Source of the DNA: Oscillospiraceae bacterium
Lineage (GTDB): Bacteria; Bacillota; Clostridia; Oscillospirales; Ruminococcaceae
Assembly: GCA_016288755.1 (NCBI GenBank)
Contig: JAEELE010000090.1
Span: 1 to 41,722, forward strand
DNA: 41,722 nt
Direction: 5' to 3'
In this document: positions 33,770-41,722 of the stretch, one piece after another
Position numbering within the stretch: position 1 is the first letter of the stretch
Layout: every line of letters begins with the position of its first letter
The notes under the pieces: model-generated
The model's input: the letters and a program-made list of their open reading frames with translations, nothing else
Database searches by the model: none
Told to the model about the DNA's origin: nothing
Position numbers and translations under genes: made by a program

Positions 33770-34894
33770 TCAGATCTCTGCGCCCTTGCCGATGAACAGC
33801 GGATAGCCTGCGGAGCCGGTGAGCTGACGCTCGTCGGCGATCTGCACATTTTTGTCGGTGATGACATTGCGGATGGAGCAGCGCGCACCGATCACGGTGT
33901 CCTGCGTGATGATGCTGTCGCGCACCACGGAGCCTTTGCCGATGCGCACGCCGCGGAAGAGTACGCAGTTCTCGACCTTTCCCTCGATGATGCAGCCGTC
34001 CGCGATCAGCGAATTCTTGATGTGGGACTCCAGACCGAAGCGCACAGGGGCGTTATCCTTGGTCTTGGTGAAGATCGGCGCAGCCTTGCGGAAGAGTGCG
34101 TCGCGCTTCGCCGCGTCGAGCAGATCGAGATTCGCGTTGAAAAAGCTCGCGAGCGAATCGATCTTGGAGTAGTAGCCGGTGTGCTCGTAGGCGAGAATCT
34201 TATAGTTCGCGCTGCGGTCGAGCAGGATATGCTTGCGCAGGCTGGTGCGGTTGCGGCTCATGGACTCCTTCACGATGCGGCGGAGGAAATCCTTGCTCAT
34301 GACGAACATATCGAGCCCGAGATTGCAGCTGCCGGTCATGGGCGGGTCGATCATCACATCGTTGACAAAGCCGTCGCCGCCGATGCCGAAGATCGTCGCA
34401 GCCGCGCCGGTCAGATGATCGTAGTAGCCCTTTGCGTAGACCGCGGTGATATCCGCGCCCGAGGCGATGTGCACCTCAACTGCCGGGCGGTAGTCGATGT
34501 TCGTGACGATATCGCAGTTGGTGAGCACGACATACTCCGCGGAGGAATGCTCGACAAAGCTCCATGCATTGCCCAGTGCATCCAGTCTGCCGTGATACAT
34601 GCTCGAGCCGGTGTGGCTGTAGGGCGGGAGCAGGTGCAGACCGCCCTTCTTGCGGGCGAGGTCCCACTCTCTGCCGGAGCCGACATGGTCCAGCAGGGAG
34701 CCGTAATTGCGCTTGGTGATCACGCCGACCTGCGAGATGCCGGAATTGACGAAATTGGACAGCGGAAAGTCGATCAGCCGGTATCTGCCGCCGAACGGCA
34801 CAGAGCCCATTGTGCGGAGCTTTGTGAGGTCATAAATTGCTTCGTCGTGGATGCTGGCAAAGACCAGACCCAGTACATTCTGATTCGTTCCCAT
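33770..34894 (-). CDS. glgD: ADP-glucose pyrophosphorylase regulatory-type subunit GlgD
   Basis: This is a 374-aa homologue of GlgC. It keeps the nucleotidyl-transferase fold ([20 protein letters not shown]) and the left-handed beta-helix end (FRGVRIGKGSVVRDSIITQD), but lacks the GGxGxRL loop at the N-terminus (it begins VLGLVFASIHDEAI). In Firmicutes, GlgD pairs with GlgC and boosts activity. GGAGGT precedes the ATG; glgC ends 24 bases upstream. Confidence 0.93.
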   Translation of the reverse strand: MGTNQNVLGLVFASIHDEAIYDLTKLRTMGSVPFGGRYRLIDFPLSNFVNSGISQVGVITKRNYGSLLDHVGSGREWDLARKKGGLHLLPPYSHTGSSMYHGRLDALGNAWSFVEHSSAEYVVLTNCDIVTNIDYRPAVEVHIASGADITAVYAKGYYDHLTGAAATIFGIGGDGFVNDVMIDPPMTGSCNLGLDMFVMSKDFLRRIVKESMSRNRTSLRKHILLDRSANYKILAYEHTGYYSKIDSLASFFNANLDLLDAAKRDALFRKAAPIFTKTKDNAPVRFGLESHIKNSLIADGCIIEGKVENCVLFRGVRIGKGSVVRDSIITQDTVIGARCSIRNVITDKNVQIADERQLTGSAGYPLFIGKGAEI

Positions 34895-34918
34895 TTTGTA
34901 TTACCTCCCTTTGCTCCG

Positions 34919-36124
34919 TCAGATCGACTCCGAGAGGATCTGCTTGGGCAGAACCTCCTTGCCGGCGCTGATCGTGATATTGTGACCGGTGACGGCAATG
35001 CTCCATTCCTTGCCCTCGCCGTGATACTCCTCGGGGCTTCTGCCGATGTGTGCGCCCTCGCCGACGACACAGTCCTCGCCGACGATCGCATATTCGACGG
35101 TGGCGCCCTTTTTGATCACGGTGCCGGGCATGACGATGCTGTAGCGCACGGTCGCGCCCTCCTCCACGGTGACGCCGCCGAAGATGACGGAGGTGTCGAC
35201 CTTGCCGTGAATGACGGAGCCCTCGGTGATCATTGCATTTTCGATCTCCGCGGTCTCACCGATATACTGCGGCGGCAGGTTATTGTGCCGCGAATAGATG
35301 CGCCATTCCTTGTCGTAGAGGTCCAGCGGCTGGCTCGGTGCGAGCAGGTCCATGTTCGCATCCCAGAGCGAATCGAGCGTGCCGACATCCTTCCAGTAGC
35401 CCTCGAAGGTGTAGGCGAAGAGCCGCTCGCCGTTGTTGAGCATCGACGGGATGATATCCTTGCCGAAGTCCTTCGAGCCGGTGTTGGCGTTCTCATTCTC
35501 GATCAGATATTTCTTGAGCTTTGCCCATGTGAAGACGTAAATGCCCATCGAAGCGAGCGTGGAGCGCGGCTCCTTCGGCTTCTCCTCGAAGTCGGTGACG
35601 CGCATCTGGTCGTCGCAGATCATGATGCCCATGCGCGAGGCTTCGGAGCGCGGCACATCGAGCACCGCGATCGTCAGGTCGGCTTTCATCTTCTTGTGAT
35701 AGTCGACCATCTTGGCATAGTCCATCTTGTAGATATGGTCACCGCCGAGCACGACGACATATTCGGGGTCGTAGCGCTCGATGAAGCTGATGTTCTGATA
35801 GATCGCGTTTGCAGTGCCCTCATACCACGAGGCGCCGGAATTGCTCTCATAGGGCGGAAGCACATGCACGCCGCCGTTCATCTTGTCGAGATCCCACGGC
35901 TGCCCGTTGCCGATATAATCGTTGAGCACGAGCGGCTGATACTGCGTCAGCACGCCGACCGTGTCGATGCCGGAGTTGGTGCAGTTGGAAAGCGGGAAGT
36001 CGATCAGGCGGTATTTTCCGCCGAACGGCACCGCAGGCTTTGCCATGTCATGTGTCAGCGCATAGAGACGGCTGCCCTGTCCGCCTGCCAGCAGCATCGC
36101 AACGACTTCTTTTTTGATATACAT
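34919..36124 (-). CDS. glgC: ADP-glucose pyrophosphorylase catalytic subunit GlgC
   Basis: This is a 401-aa enzyme that makes ADP-glucose from glucose-1-phosphate and ATP, the committed step of glycogen synthesis. [20 protein letters not shown] is the nucleotide loop, [16 protein letters not shown] follows, [13 protein letters not shown] holds the catalytic Asp, and FEEKPKEP is the sugar-phosphate site. I chose the ATG at 36124 because GAAGGAGG lies before it; the frame also allows a TTG at 36130. It follows glgB closely. Confidence 0.96.
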   Translation of the reverse strand: MYIKKEVVAMLLAGGQGSRLYALTHDMAKPAVPFGGKYRLIDFPLSNCTNSGIDTVGVLTQYQPLVLNDYIGNGQPWDLDKMNGGVHVLPPYESNSGASWYEGTANAIYQNISFIERYDPEYVVVLGGDHIYKMDYAKMVDYHKKMKADLTIAVLDVPRSEASRMGIMICDDQMRVTDFEEKPKEPRSTLASMGIYVFTWAKLKKYLIENENANTGSKDFGKDIIPSMLNNGERLFAYTFEGYWKDVGTLDSLWDANMDLLAPSQPLDLYDKEWRIYSRHNNLPPQYIGETAEIENAMITEGSVIHGKVDTSVIFGGVTVEEGATVRYSIVMPGTVIKKGATVEYAIVGEDCVVGEGAHIGRSPEEYHGEGKEWSIAVTGHNITISAGKEVLPKQILSESI

Positions 36125-36145
36125 ATTCAATACGCCTCCTTCGCG

Positions 36146-38458
36146 TTATGCTTCCTTGCTGTCATTCCCGGGATTCTTCGGCTTTCTGCCGCGCTTCTTC
36201 GGCACTTCCTCCGCCGCTGCGGGAGCGGGCGCTGCCTCGGTCTTCGGCTTTCTGCCGCGCTTCTTCGGCGCTTCCTCCGCCGCTGCGGGAGCGGGATCTG
36301 CCTCAGCCTTCGGCTTTCTGCCGCGTTTCTTCGGCGCTTCCTCCGCCGCTGCGGGAGCGGGCGCTGCCTCAGCCTTCGGCTTTCTGCCGCGCTTCTTCGG
36401 AACTTCCTCCGCCGCTGCGGGAGCGGGCGCTGCCTCAGCCTTCGGCTTTCTGCCGCGCTTCTTCGGGGCTTCCTCCGTCACTGCGGGAGCAGGAGCTGCC
36501 TCGACCTTCGGCTTTTCCTCCGCGGATGCGGGCTTCTCTGCCGTCTTTGCCTTGCGGGTGCGCTTGGGCTGCAGCTTATAATACTGCACGGAGAGCGGCG
36601 GGAGCGTCAGCACGACCGAATTGTCCAGCCCGTGCATGAAGACCTCTTCGGACACGACCTTCTTCTCCGCTGCGCCGGAGCCGCCGAATTCCTTTGCGTC
36701 GGAATCGAACACCAGCGTGTAGGTGCCCGCATACGGGATGCCGATGCGGTAATTCTCGCGCTTGACCGGCACGAAGTTGCAGACGACGATCACCTCGCCG
36801 CCGGCGTCGTCGATGCGGCGGAACGCGATGACCGACTGCTTGTAGTCATCGTTGGAGATCCAGTTGAAGCCCTGCCACGAGTCGTCATTCTGCCAGAGCG
36901 CCGGGGTGCTGAGATAGAATTTATTGAGTGCCTTGGAGAATTCGAGCAGGTTTCTGTGGTTCGGGTAATCGAGCATGAACCACTCGAGCTCGCCCTTGTA
37001 GTCCCACTCTCTGCGCTGCCCGAATTCCTGCCCCATGAAGAGCAGCTTTTTGCCGGGGTGCGCGAACATATAGCACAGGAATGCGCGGTAGGAGGCGAAT
37101 TTGTCGCCCTCGAGACCGGGCATTTTCTCGATCATCGAGCATTTTCCGTGCACGATCTCATCGTGCGAGATCGGCAGGACATAGTTTTCGGAGAAGCAGT
37201 AGTAGAACGAGAAGGTGATCTTGTCGTGATTGAACGCGCGGTAGAGCGGGTCCATCGACATATAGCTCAGCATATCGTTCATCCAGCCCATGTTCCACTT
37301 GAAGTTGAAGCCCAGTCCGCCGATATCGGTCGGCTTGGTGACAAGCGGCCATGCGGTGGATTCCTCCGCGATCATCAGCACATCGGGGTGCCGCGCAAAG
37401 ACTGCCTCATTGAGCTGCCGCAGGAATGCGACTGCCTCGAGATTTTCTCTGCCGCCGTTGGCATTGGGACGCCACTCGCCGTTTCTGCGGTCGTAGTCGA
37501 GATAGAGCATCGAGGCGACGGCGTCGACGCGCAGACCGTCAATGTGGTATTCGTCGAGCCACCAGCAGGCCGAGGAGATCAGGAACGAGCAGACCTCCGG
37601 GCGGCCGTAGTCGAAGACTCTGGTGCCCCAGCCCTTGTGCTCCTGCTTGAGCGGATCGGTGTATTCGTAGAGGCAGGCGCCGTCGAATTCGTAGAGCCCC
37701 TGCTCATCCTTCGGGAAGTGTGCCGGAACCCAGTCGAGAATGACGCCGATGCCCGCCTGATGGAACATGTCGATCATCTGACGGAAGTCGTCCGGCGTGC
37801 CGAAGCGCGAGGTCGGGGCAAAATACCCGGTGACCTGATAGCCCCATGAGCCGTCGAACGGATACTCCGTCAGCGGCATGAATTCGATGTGCGTGTAGGA
37901 GAGCGACCGCATATACGGGATGATCTGCTTGGCGAATTCCACATAGGAGAGCGGGTTGCCGTCCGGATAGGTGCGCCACGATGCAAAATGCACCTCGTAG
38001 ATGTTCATCGGGCTCTTGTAGACATTCTTCTTCGCCTTTGCGGCATACCATGCTTCATCGTGCCACTGATAGCTGCTCTCGAAGAGCTTGGTCGCGTTCT
38101 GCGGCGCGGTCTCGTAGTGCATGCCGTAGGGGTCATTCTTCAGCAGCAGCTTGCCCGCCTGCGTCAGAATACTGTATTTATAGAGCGAATACGGCGGCAG
38201 TGCGGGAATCACAGTCTCCCAGACGCCGTCGGCGATCTTGAGCATCGGGTTTGCGTTGTGATTCCACTCGTTGAAGTCGCCGACAACAGAGACATTGACG
38301 GCGTTGGGCGCCCAGACGCGGAACACGGTGACGGCTTCCCCGTCGCGCACTGCACTGTGTGCGCCGAAGAAGCGCTGTGCATCATAATTTTTGCCCTGAT
38401 AGAACAGGTGCAGCGGAAACGCATTCGGGTTCTGCGCGGTAACTTCTGCTGTGTTCAT
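36146..38458 (-). CDS. glgB: 1,4-alpha-glucan branching enzyme with AT-hook-like repeat tail
   Basis: This is a 770-aa GH13 branching enzyme that makes alpha-1,6 branches in glycogen. A CBM48-like N-terminal domain ([20 protein letters not shown]) precedes the barrel. The catalytic triad is D312 (GLRVDA), E365 (MIAEES) and D433 (ISHDEI); the spacings of 53 and 68 residues equal those of E. coli GlgB (D405, E458, D526). After the usual C-terminal beta domain there is an added tail of about 140 residues, with five copies of PKKRGRKPK separated by [12 protein letters not shown]-type linkers. I chose the ATG at 38458 because GGGAGA precedes it; the upstream open frame is leader. It is the first gene of the operon. 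Confidence 0.95.
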   Translation of the reverse strand: MNTAEVTAQNPNAFPLHLFYQGKNYDAQRFFGAHSAVRDGEAVTVFRVWAPNAVNVSVVGDFNEWNHNANPMLKIADGVWETVIPALPPYSLYKYSILTQAGKLLLKNDPYGMHYETAPQNATKLFESSYQWHDEAWYAAKAKKNVYKSPMNIYEVHFASWRTYPDGNPLSYVEFAKQIIPYMRSLSYTHIEFMPLTEYPFDGSWGYQVTGYFAPTSRFGTPDDFRQMIDMFHQAGIGVILDWVPAHFPKDEQGLYEFDGACLYEYTDPLKQEHKGWGTRVFDYGRPEVCSFLISSACWWLDEYHIDGLRVDAVASMLYLDYDRRNGEWRPNANGGRENLEAVAFLRQLNEAVFARHPDVLMIAEESTAWPLVTKPTDIGGLGFNFKWNMGWMNDMLSYMSMDPLYRAFNHDKITFSFYYCFSENYVLPISHDEIVHGKCSMIEKMPGLEGDKFASYRAFLCYMFAHPGKKLLFMGQEFGQRREWDYKGELEWFMLDYPNHRNLLEFSKALNKFYLSTPALWQNDDSWQGFNWISNDDYKQSVIAFRRIDDAGGEVIVVCNFVPVKRENYRIGIPYAGTYTLVFDSDAKEFGGSGAAEKKVVSEEVFMHGLDNSVVLTLPPLSVQYYKLQPKRTRKAKTAEKPASAEEKPKVEAAPAPAVTEEAPKKRGRKPKAEAAPAPAAAEEVPKKRGRKPKAEAAPAPAAAEEAPKKRGRKPKAEADPAPAAAEEAPKKRGRKPKTEAAPAPAAAEEVPKKRGRKPKNPGNDSKEA
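36176..36505 (-). repeat. 66-bp in-frame tandem repeats at the 3' end of glgB
   Basis: Five units of 66 bases, starting at 36176, 36242, 36308, 36374 and 36440 on the plus-strand numbering, each code 22 residues (PKKRGRKPK plus an Ala/Pro/Glu linker). The units are close to identical, so copy number is likely to vary among strains. Confidence 0.88.
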
Positions 38459-38613
38459 GCTTTTCTCCCATGACCCGGCGGCAGTCCGGAAAACCGGCGC
38501 CGGATCCGTCCTTTCTTTCAAATTGTGCGATTGTGGCTCAATATATACAGCGGAATTTGGCTCGTTTTTCCCGGCGGGAGCGCAGACAAACTGCGACAGT
38601 TCGCCGTATATAC

Positions 38614-38642
38614 ATTTTACCATAAATCAAAAAAAGTATCAA
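38614..38642 (-). promoter_or_regulatory. SigA-type promoter of glgBCDA
   Basis: Minus strand: -35 TTGATA (complement of 38637-38642), 17-base spacer, -10 TAAAAT (complement of 38614-38619) preceded by TGG. It gives a leader of about 150 bases before glgB, which contains nested CCGG/CGCCGG pairings near the ribosome binding site. Confidence 0.82.
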
Positions 38643-38839
38643 GCATTTCTTGTGCAATCAAATAAAATTCGGGAATCTGCCCTTATTTGAAGAATATTTT
38701 TGTGCAACATGACAAAAATCCGGCAAAAAAGCGACAGACATGAGAATGCGCGCGTGCGCGGGGCAGAAAGATATCAGGTCAGGGGGAGGAAGGAGCAGGT
38801 GAATGCGGAATAAAAGGCAGGACATAAAATATCGGAACA
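38643..38839. other. AT-rich gene-free stretch between spoIIE and glgB
   Basis: No gene is supported here. The stretch is clearly richer in A and T than its surroundings. Upstream of the glgB promoter are A-runs (CAAAAAAGCGAC) and TTATTTGAAG-type sequence. I see no clean terminator hairpin for the spoIIE transcript, which must end in this stretch. Confidence 0.5.
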
Positions 38840-38874
38840 ACTCCTCACTCTTCACTTCTCATTTCTAACTTCTA
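38840..38874 (-). repeat. Degenerate heptad repeats overlapping the spoIIE stop codon
   Basis: On the plus strand five heptads follow each other: ACTCCTC, ACTCTTC, ACTTCTC, ATTTCTA, ACTTCTA. On the minus strand (the spoIIE direction) the array begins with the stop codon TAG and gives stops in all three frames within a few codons. This resembles short tandemly repeated (heptanucleotide) sequences known from other bacteria. Confidence 0.6.
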
Positions 38875-41100
38875 ATTGCGCATTTCAACTGCTGCTGCGA
38901 GAACGGTCACGTCGTCGCGCGGGACGCCTCTGGCATCGCGCTGCGCCTTGGCACAGACCGCGTGCGCCAGCGCCTGCAGATCGCCGCCTGCCCGCAGCCG
39001 TTCCCGGATGTAGGGATAGAGCGTGTCGTCGAGCCCGTCGGAGAGCAGAAAGAGCATGTCGCCGTCCTCGAGCTTGAGCACGGTCGTGTAGGGCTCTGCC
39101 TTCGGGAGAATGCCGATCGGATTGGTCGCCGCCTGAAAGAGCGTCACGCGGTCGCCCCGCCGGATCAGCGTCGGACCCGCGCCGTATTTATAGAGCGTGA
39201 CGGCGGCGGTGTCGGTGCAGATCTTCGCGACATCGAGCGTGGCAAAGCGCTCCTCGCCCGATTTCGTCAGCATGATCGCATTGATCATTTTCGCCGCTGC
39301 CTCGCAGTCGACGCCCGACTGCACAAGGCTGCGGAAATTCGAGATCACGATGCGCGAATCGACTGCCGCACAGCGTCCCGAGCCCATGCCGTCGGAGATG
39401 ACCAGATAGACAGAGCCGTCGGCGTCGGTGAAGCTGTCCCAGCAGTCGCCGCAGGGCTCGTCCTCGTGCACCGCGCACTGTGCCGCCGCCGAGCTGACCG
39501 CATAGCCGCCCGCAGTTTGCAGGATCAGACGGCGCTCGTCGCCGGCATGCTCCGTGCCGCAGACCGTCAGGGATTTGTGCAGCGCGTCGGAGAGCACCTC
39601 ACAGAGCAGCTCCTGATCGGGCTCGGGCTCGGCGGGCAGATAGAGCTCGATCAGCAGCCGCCTGCCCCCTGCGGAGGACACCGCAGCCGCCCGGCAGGGG
39701 ATATGCAGCTTTGCGAGCGCTGCCGTGACCGTCCGGGTCAGATCGCGGTGCAGCTGCCGGCGGGTCTGCGTACCGGCGCGGCGGATCAGGTCCTCGGTAA
39801 TGCGCATCTGCGCAAAAAGCATCGCCTGCGATTCATGCAGGCGCGCACTGACAATGCGGGATTCGGTGTTGCGGCGCTTGATCCGCGCAAATTCTCCGGT
39901 GATGCGCTCGGGCTTGAGGCAGTTGACCGGCGGGGTCAGCGGCGCGGAGAGCTCCGCATCCGCCATTGCCTGAAAGCATGCCTGCGTGTCGCTCAGACCG
40001 GTCTCCCAGCAGGTCGAACGGCTGCGGCACCTGCTGCAGATCGCCTCGCGCACGCGCACGGAGGTGCTCCGGGGCATGTCCGTCCGGGCGAGCATGTTGG
40101 CAATGCGCTCGGAGGTGCCGCGCACCCCGGCGATCGACTGCGAGAGGAAGTCCATGCGCGCGCCGGTCAGCGCGGCGAGCTCGGTGTCGGCATCGGCAAA
40201 GAGCAGCAGCCTGTCCGCCAGTGACACCGCCGGAACAAGCAGATAGATCAGTCCGCCGAGCAGCAGCCCGACCGTCATCTCTGCGGCTGCGGCGTGCCAG
40301 CCCGTCAGCAGGACGCCCAGCGCCGCACAGCCCTGTAATACCGCGAAGGAGAGCGCATTGCGCCTGCCGCTGCAAAGCCCCGCCGCGAGCCCGGCAGGCG
40401 GCAGAACGGCTGCAAGCCCGGCGGAATCCGCGTCACAGATCAGCACGGCACAGGCAAGGAGCGTCCCGCAGAGCACGCCCCCGGATGCGCGGTAGCGCCT
40501 TGCGGCAGTGAGCAGCGCAAAGCCCGCCAGCAGCATCCCGAAATTGAGCATGACCAGCTTCAGCGAGCACAGCGCCGATGTAAACAGCACAAAGCACACC
40601 GCCGCTGGCACCGCATCGCGCCCGGAGAGCCGCAGCGGGAGCCCCTCCGCAAAGAGTGCCGCCGCAGCAGCGGCACAGTAGGCAGCGCCCGCAGCGGCAG
40701 CCGCCCCCGCAAGACCCGTCAGCCAGCCGGTGCGGCGGATCAGCCCGCCGAGCCCGAAGACCGCCGTCGCGGCAAGGCTGCACCCGCCCGCGATCATCGC
40801 GGCGATGCGCGGGGTGCAGCGTTCGCCGGAGAACCACCGCAGCAGCACGGTCAGCGCCATTGCACAGACCGGCGCGGGCGCTGCCGACAGCATGCCCGTG
40901 AGCGCATATGTAAAAATGCTCCCGGCGAGCACCGCAAGCCCGCAGAGCGGCTCAAGCGCGGCGGCAAGTGCCGTCCCGAGGGGGAGTGCGATGCCGTTGA
41001 AGCGGGCTTCGGTGAGCAGACAGGCAGCGGCGGCACAGCCGACCAGTCCGGCGGCGTGCAGAAGCTGCGTGCGGCTGCGGGAGTATTTTTTGGGTCTCAT
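38872..41100 (-). CDS. spoIIE: Stage II sporulation protein E (membrane PP2C phosphatase)
   Basis: This is a 742-aa protein. The N-terminal about 290 residues are a chain of about ten hydrophobic Ala/Leu-rich segments. A middle region contains the Cys-rich ICSRCRSRSTCWETG, as in SpoIIE, and the C-terminal PP2C/RsbU-type phosphatase domain (about 530-740) has VISDGMGSGRCAAVDS with D570 and FLLSDGLDD near the end. SpoIIE dephosphorylates SpoIIAA to free sigma-F in the forespore and also acts in polar septation. AAAAGGAA precedes the ATG. The upstream region has a Spo0A-type promoter. The stop lies in a heptad repeat. Sporulation genes are of interest here because cellulolytic ruminococci are usually described as non-sporing. 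Confidence 0.93.
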   Translation of the reverse strand: MRPKKYSRSRTQLLHAAGLVGCAAAACLLTEARFNGIALPLGTALAAALEPLCGLAVLAGSIFTYALTGMLSAAPAPVCAMALTVLLRWFSGERCTPRIAAMIAGGCSLAATAVFGLGGLIRRTGWLTGLAGAAAAAGAAYCAAAAAALFAEGLPLRLSGRDAVPAAVCFVLFTSALCSLKLVMLNFGMLLAGFALLTAARRYRASGGVLCGTLLACAVLICDADSAGLAAVLPPAGLAAGLCSGRRNALSFAVLQGCAALGVLLTGWHAAAAEMTVGLLLGGLIYLLVPAVSLADRLLLFADADTELAALTGARMDFLSQSIAGVRGTSERIANMLARTDMPRSTSVRVREAICSRCRSRSTCWETGLSDTQACFQAMADAELSAPLTPPVNCLKPERITGEFARIKRRNTESRIVSARLHESQAMLFAQMRITEDLIRRAGTQTRRQLHRDLTRTVTAALAKLHIPCRAAAVSSAGGRRLLIELYLPAEPEPDQELLCEVLSDALHKSLTVCGTEHAGDERRLILQTAGGYAVSSAAAQCAVHEDEPCGDCWDSFTDADGSVYLVISDGMGSGRCAAVDSRIVISNFRSLVQSGVDCEAAAKMINAIMLTKSGEERFATLDVAKICTDTAAVTLYKYGAGPTLIRRGDRVTLFQAATNPIGILPKAEPYTTVLKLEDGDMLFLLSDGLDDTLYPYIRERLRAGGDLQALAHAVCAKAQRDARGVPRDDVTVLAAAVEMRN

Positions 41101-41153
41101 GGCAGATCATTCCTTTTTTGTGTGCATTTGCGCGATCGACCGCGTACAGAATC

Positions 41154-41187
41154 ATTATACCAGAGTGCCCGCGCAGTTTCTGTCGAA
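41154..41187 (-). promoter_or_regulatory. spoIIE promoter with Spo0A box and 21-bp spacer
   Basis: Minus strand: -10 TATAAT (complement of 41154-41159) with an upstream TGG; 21 bases further up is TCGACA (complement of 41181-41186) as a -35-like hexamer. On the plus strand the same place reads TGTCGAA (41181-41187), a perfect Spo0A box. In B. subtilis, spoIIE and spoIIG use SigA promoters with overlong spacers and Spo0A boxes at the -35, so the same logic probably applies here. Confidence 0.7.
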
Positions 41188-41193
41188 CCGCGG

Positions 41194-41222
41194 TTGCATT
41201 CTCCTGTTTTTTGTGGTATCAT
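41194..41222 (+). promoter_or_regulatory. SigA-type promoter of the sigma-factor gene
   Basis: -35 TTGCAT (41194-41199), 17-base spacer, -10 TATCAT (41217-41222) preceded by TGG. It starts only seven bases from the Spo0A box of the divergent spoIIE promoter, so the two promoters may affect each other. Confidence 0.75.
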
Positions 41223-41285
41223 GCTGTCAGGCGCGTAACCTTTCTGCCGCAAATATCGACTGTATGATTGAAGGGGGTGACCGGT

Positions 41286-41722
41286 ATGGACGACAGCACG
41301 ATCATACGGATGCTGCATGCCCGCGACGAGGCGGCGCTGCACGCGATCCGCGAAGCCTACGGCGGGCTCTGTCAGCAGCTTTGCATGCGGCTGCTCGGCA
41401 GCAAGGACGACGCCGACGAGTGCATGAACGATCTGCTCATGGAGGTCTGGCGCTGCATTCCGCCGCAGAATCCAAAAAGCCTGCGCGCGTTTCTCATCGC
41501 GGTCACGCGGCGCATTGCGATCGACCGCCTGCGCGCGGAGAACCGTCTCAAGCGCGGCGGTTCGCAATTTGCAGCCGCCCTCGACGAGCTCGCAGAGGTG
41601 CTCCCCGCGCCCGACTGCGTCGAGGAAGCCGCCGATGCAAACGCACTCACTGCCGCCGTCAACGCCTTTCTGCGCGGCATTACCCCTGCCGCGCGTCAGC
41701 TCTTCATGCAGCGGTATTTTCT
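41286..41722 (+). CDS. Sigma-70-family (ECF-like) RNA polymerase sigma factor, 3' end cut off
   Basis: An open frame runs from the ATG at 41286, preceded by GAAGGGGGTGA, to the window end, about 145 codons. Translation gives MDDSTIIRMLHARDEAALHA, then LLGSKDDADECMNDLLMEVW (region 2 helix), then IPPQNPKSLRAFLIAVTRRI with AIDRLRAENRLKR, the ECF sigma region 2 pattern. The last visible residues, ITPAARQLFMQRYF, would begin region 4. The rest, and any anti-sigma gene behind it, is not in the window. It may use its own signal, as in many Ruminococcus sigma genes of this type; the target is unknown. Confidence 0.88.
   Translation, partial: MDDSTIIRMLHARDEAALHAIREAYGGLCQQLCMRLLGSKDDADECMNDLLMEVWRCIPPQNPKSLRAFLIAVTRRIAIDRLRAENRLKRGGSQFAAALDELAEVLPAPDCVEEAADANALTAAVNAFLRGITPAARQLFMQRYF

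Noticed and set aside
33740-37849. A 1369-codon open frame on the plus strand opposite glgD, glgC and glgB
   Set aside because: It is antisense to three clear enzymes with intact motifs. GC-rich codon use leaves the opposite frame open; the translation is Arg/Ala/His/Asp-rich and matches no domain.
38459-38623. A longer GlgB starting at 38623
   Set aside because: This stretch overlaps the promoter -10 region and the leader; no ribosome binding site, and the extra residues lie before the family's normal N-terminus.

Overview
The window looks like the chromosome of a GC-rich, cellulolytic, Ruminococcus-like member of the Clostridia (Oscillospirales). Four things suggest this: a cluster of dockerin-bearing secreted enzymes (cellulosome parts), a Firmicutes-type glgB-glgC-glgD-glgA glycogen operon with the GlgC/GlgD pair, a SpoIIE sporulation phosphatase, and SigA-type promoters with Gram-positive ribosome binding sites. 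The GC content is about 60% by eye. No rRNA, tRNA, CRISPR array, transposase, phage or plasmid gene was seen. Most of the window is ordered chromosomal housekeeping with a carbohydrate-degradation insert.

Layout. 1-3023 (+): 3' part of a Fur/Zur-type regulator, then a ZnuA-ZnuC-ZnuB-like metal ABC importer. 3088-3660 (-): a small M50 site-2-protease-like membrane peptidase. 3871-7122 (+): parA/soj, parB/spo0J, guaB. 7285-11741 (+): a GH9-CBM3-dockerin cellulase behind a structured leader, then a CBM22-GH10-dockerin xylanase. 11913-12692 (-): an AraC-type regulator. 12856-13650 (+): an unrecognised membrane protein with a near-consensus promoter. 13867-15474 (+): an M6-like metalloprotease with an N-terminal dockerin. 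15673-17012 (-): a lipoprotein and a MerR-type regulator.

17597-26634 (+) is the rimP-nusA-ylxR-L7Ae-infB-(82-aa unknown)-rbfA-nrnA-truB-ribF operon. Its leader carries a promoter-proximal terminator-like hairpin. 26756-32135 (+) is a five-gene ABC module: ATPase, ABC-2 permease, GldG-like auxiliary protein, DUF4340-like protein and a 93-aa protein. 38458-32284 (-) is the glgBCDA operon behind one strong promoter. 41100-38872 (-) is spoIIE, whose promoter has the spacing and box expected of a Spo0A-activated promoter. Divergent from it is the start of a sigma-70-family gene that runs off the window.

How the genes work together. GH9 and GH10 would attack cellulose and xylan from a cohesin scaffold encoded elsewhere, and their dockerins are close relatives. 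The protease's dockerin is different and sits at the other end of its protein. The glg operon would store surplus sugar as glycogen. I found no convincing new defence or mobile system. The items most worth a second look are the Spo0A-type spoIIE promoter, the AT-hook-like repeat tail on GlgB, the N-terminal dockerin protease, the structured RNA before the cellulase gene, the attenuator-like rimP leader, the ABC/GldG/DUF4340 module, and several short repeat elements between genes.
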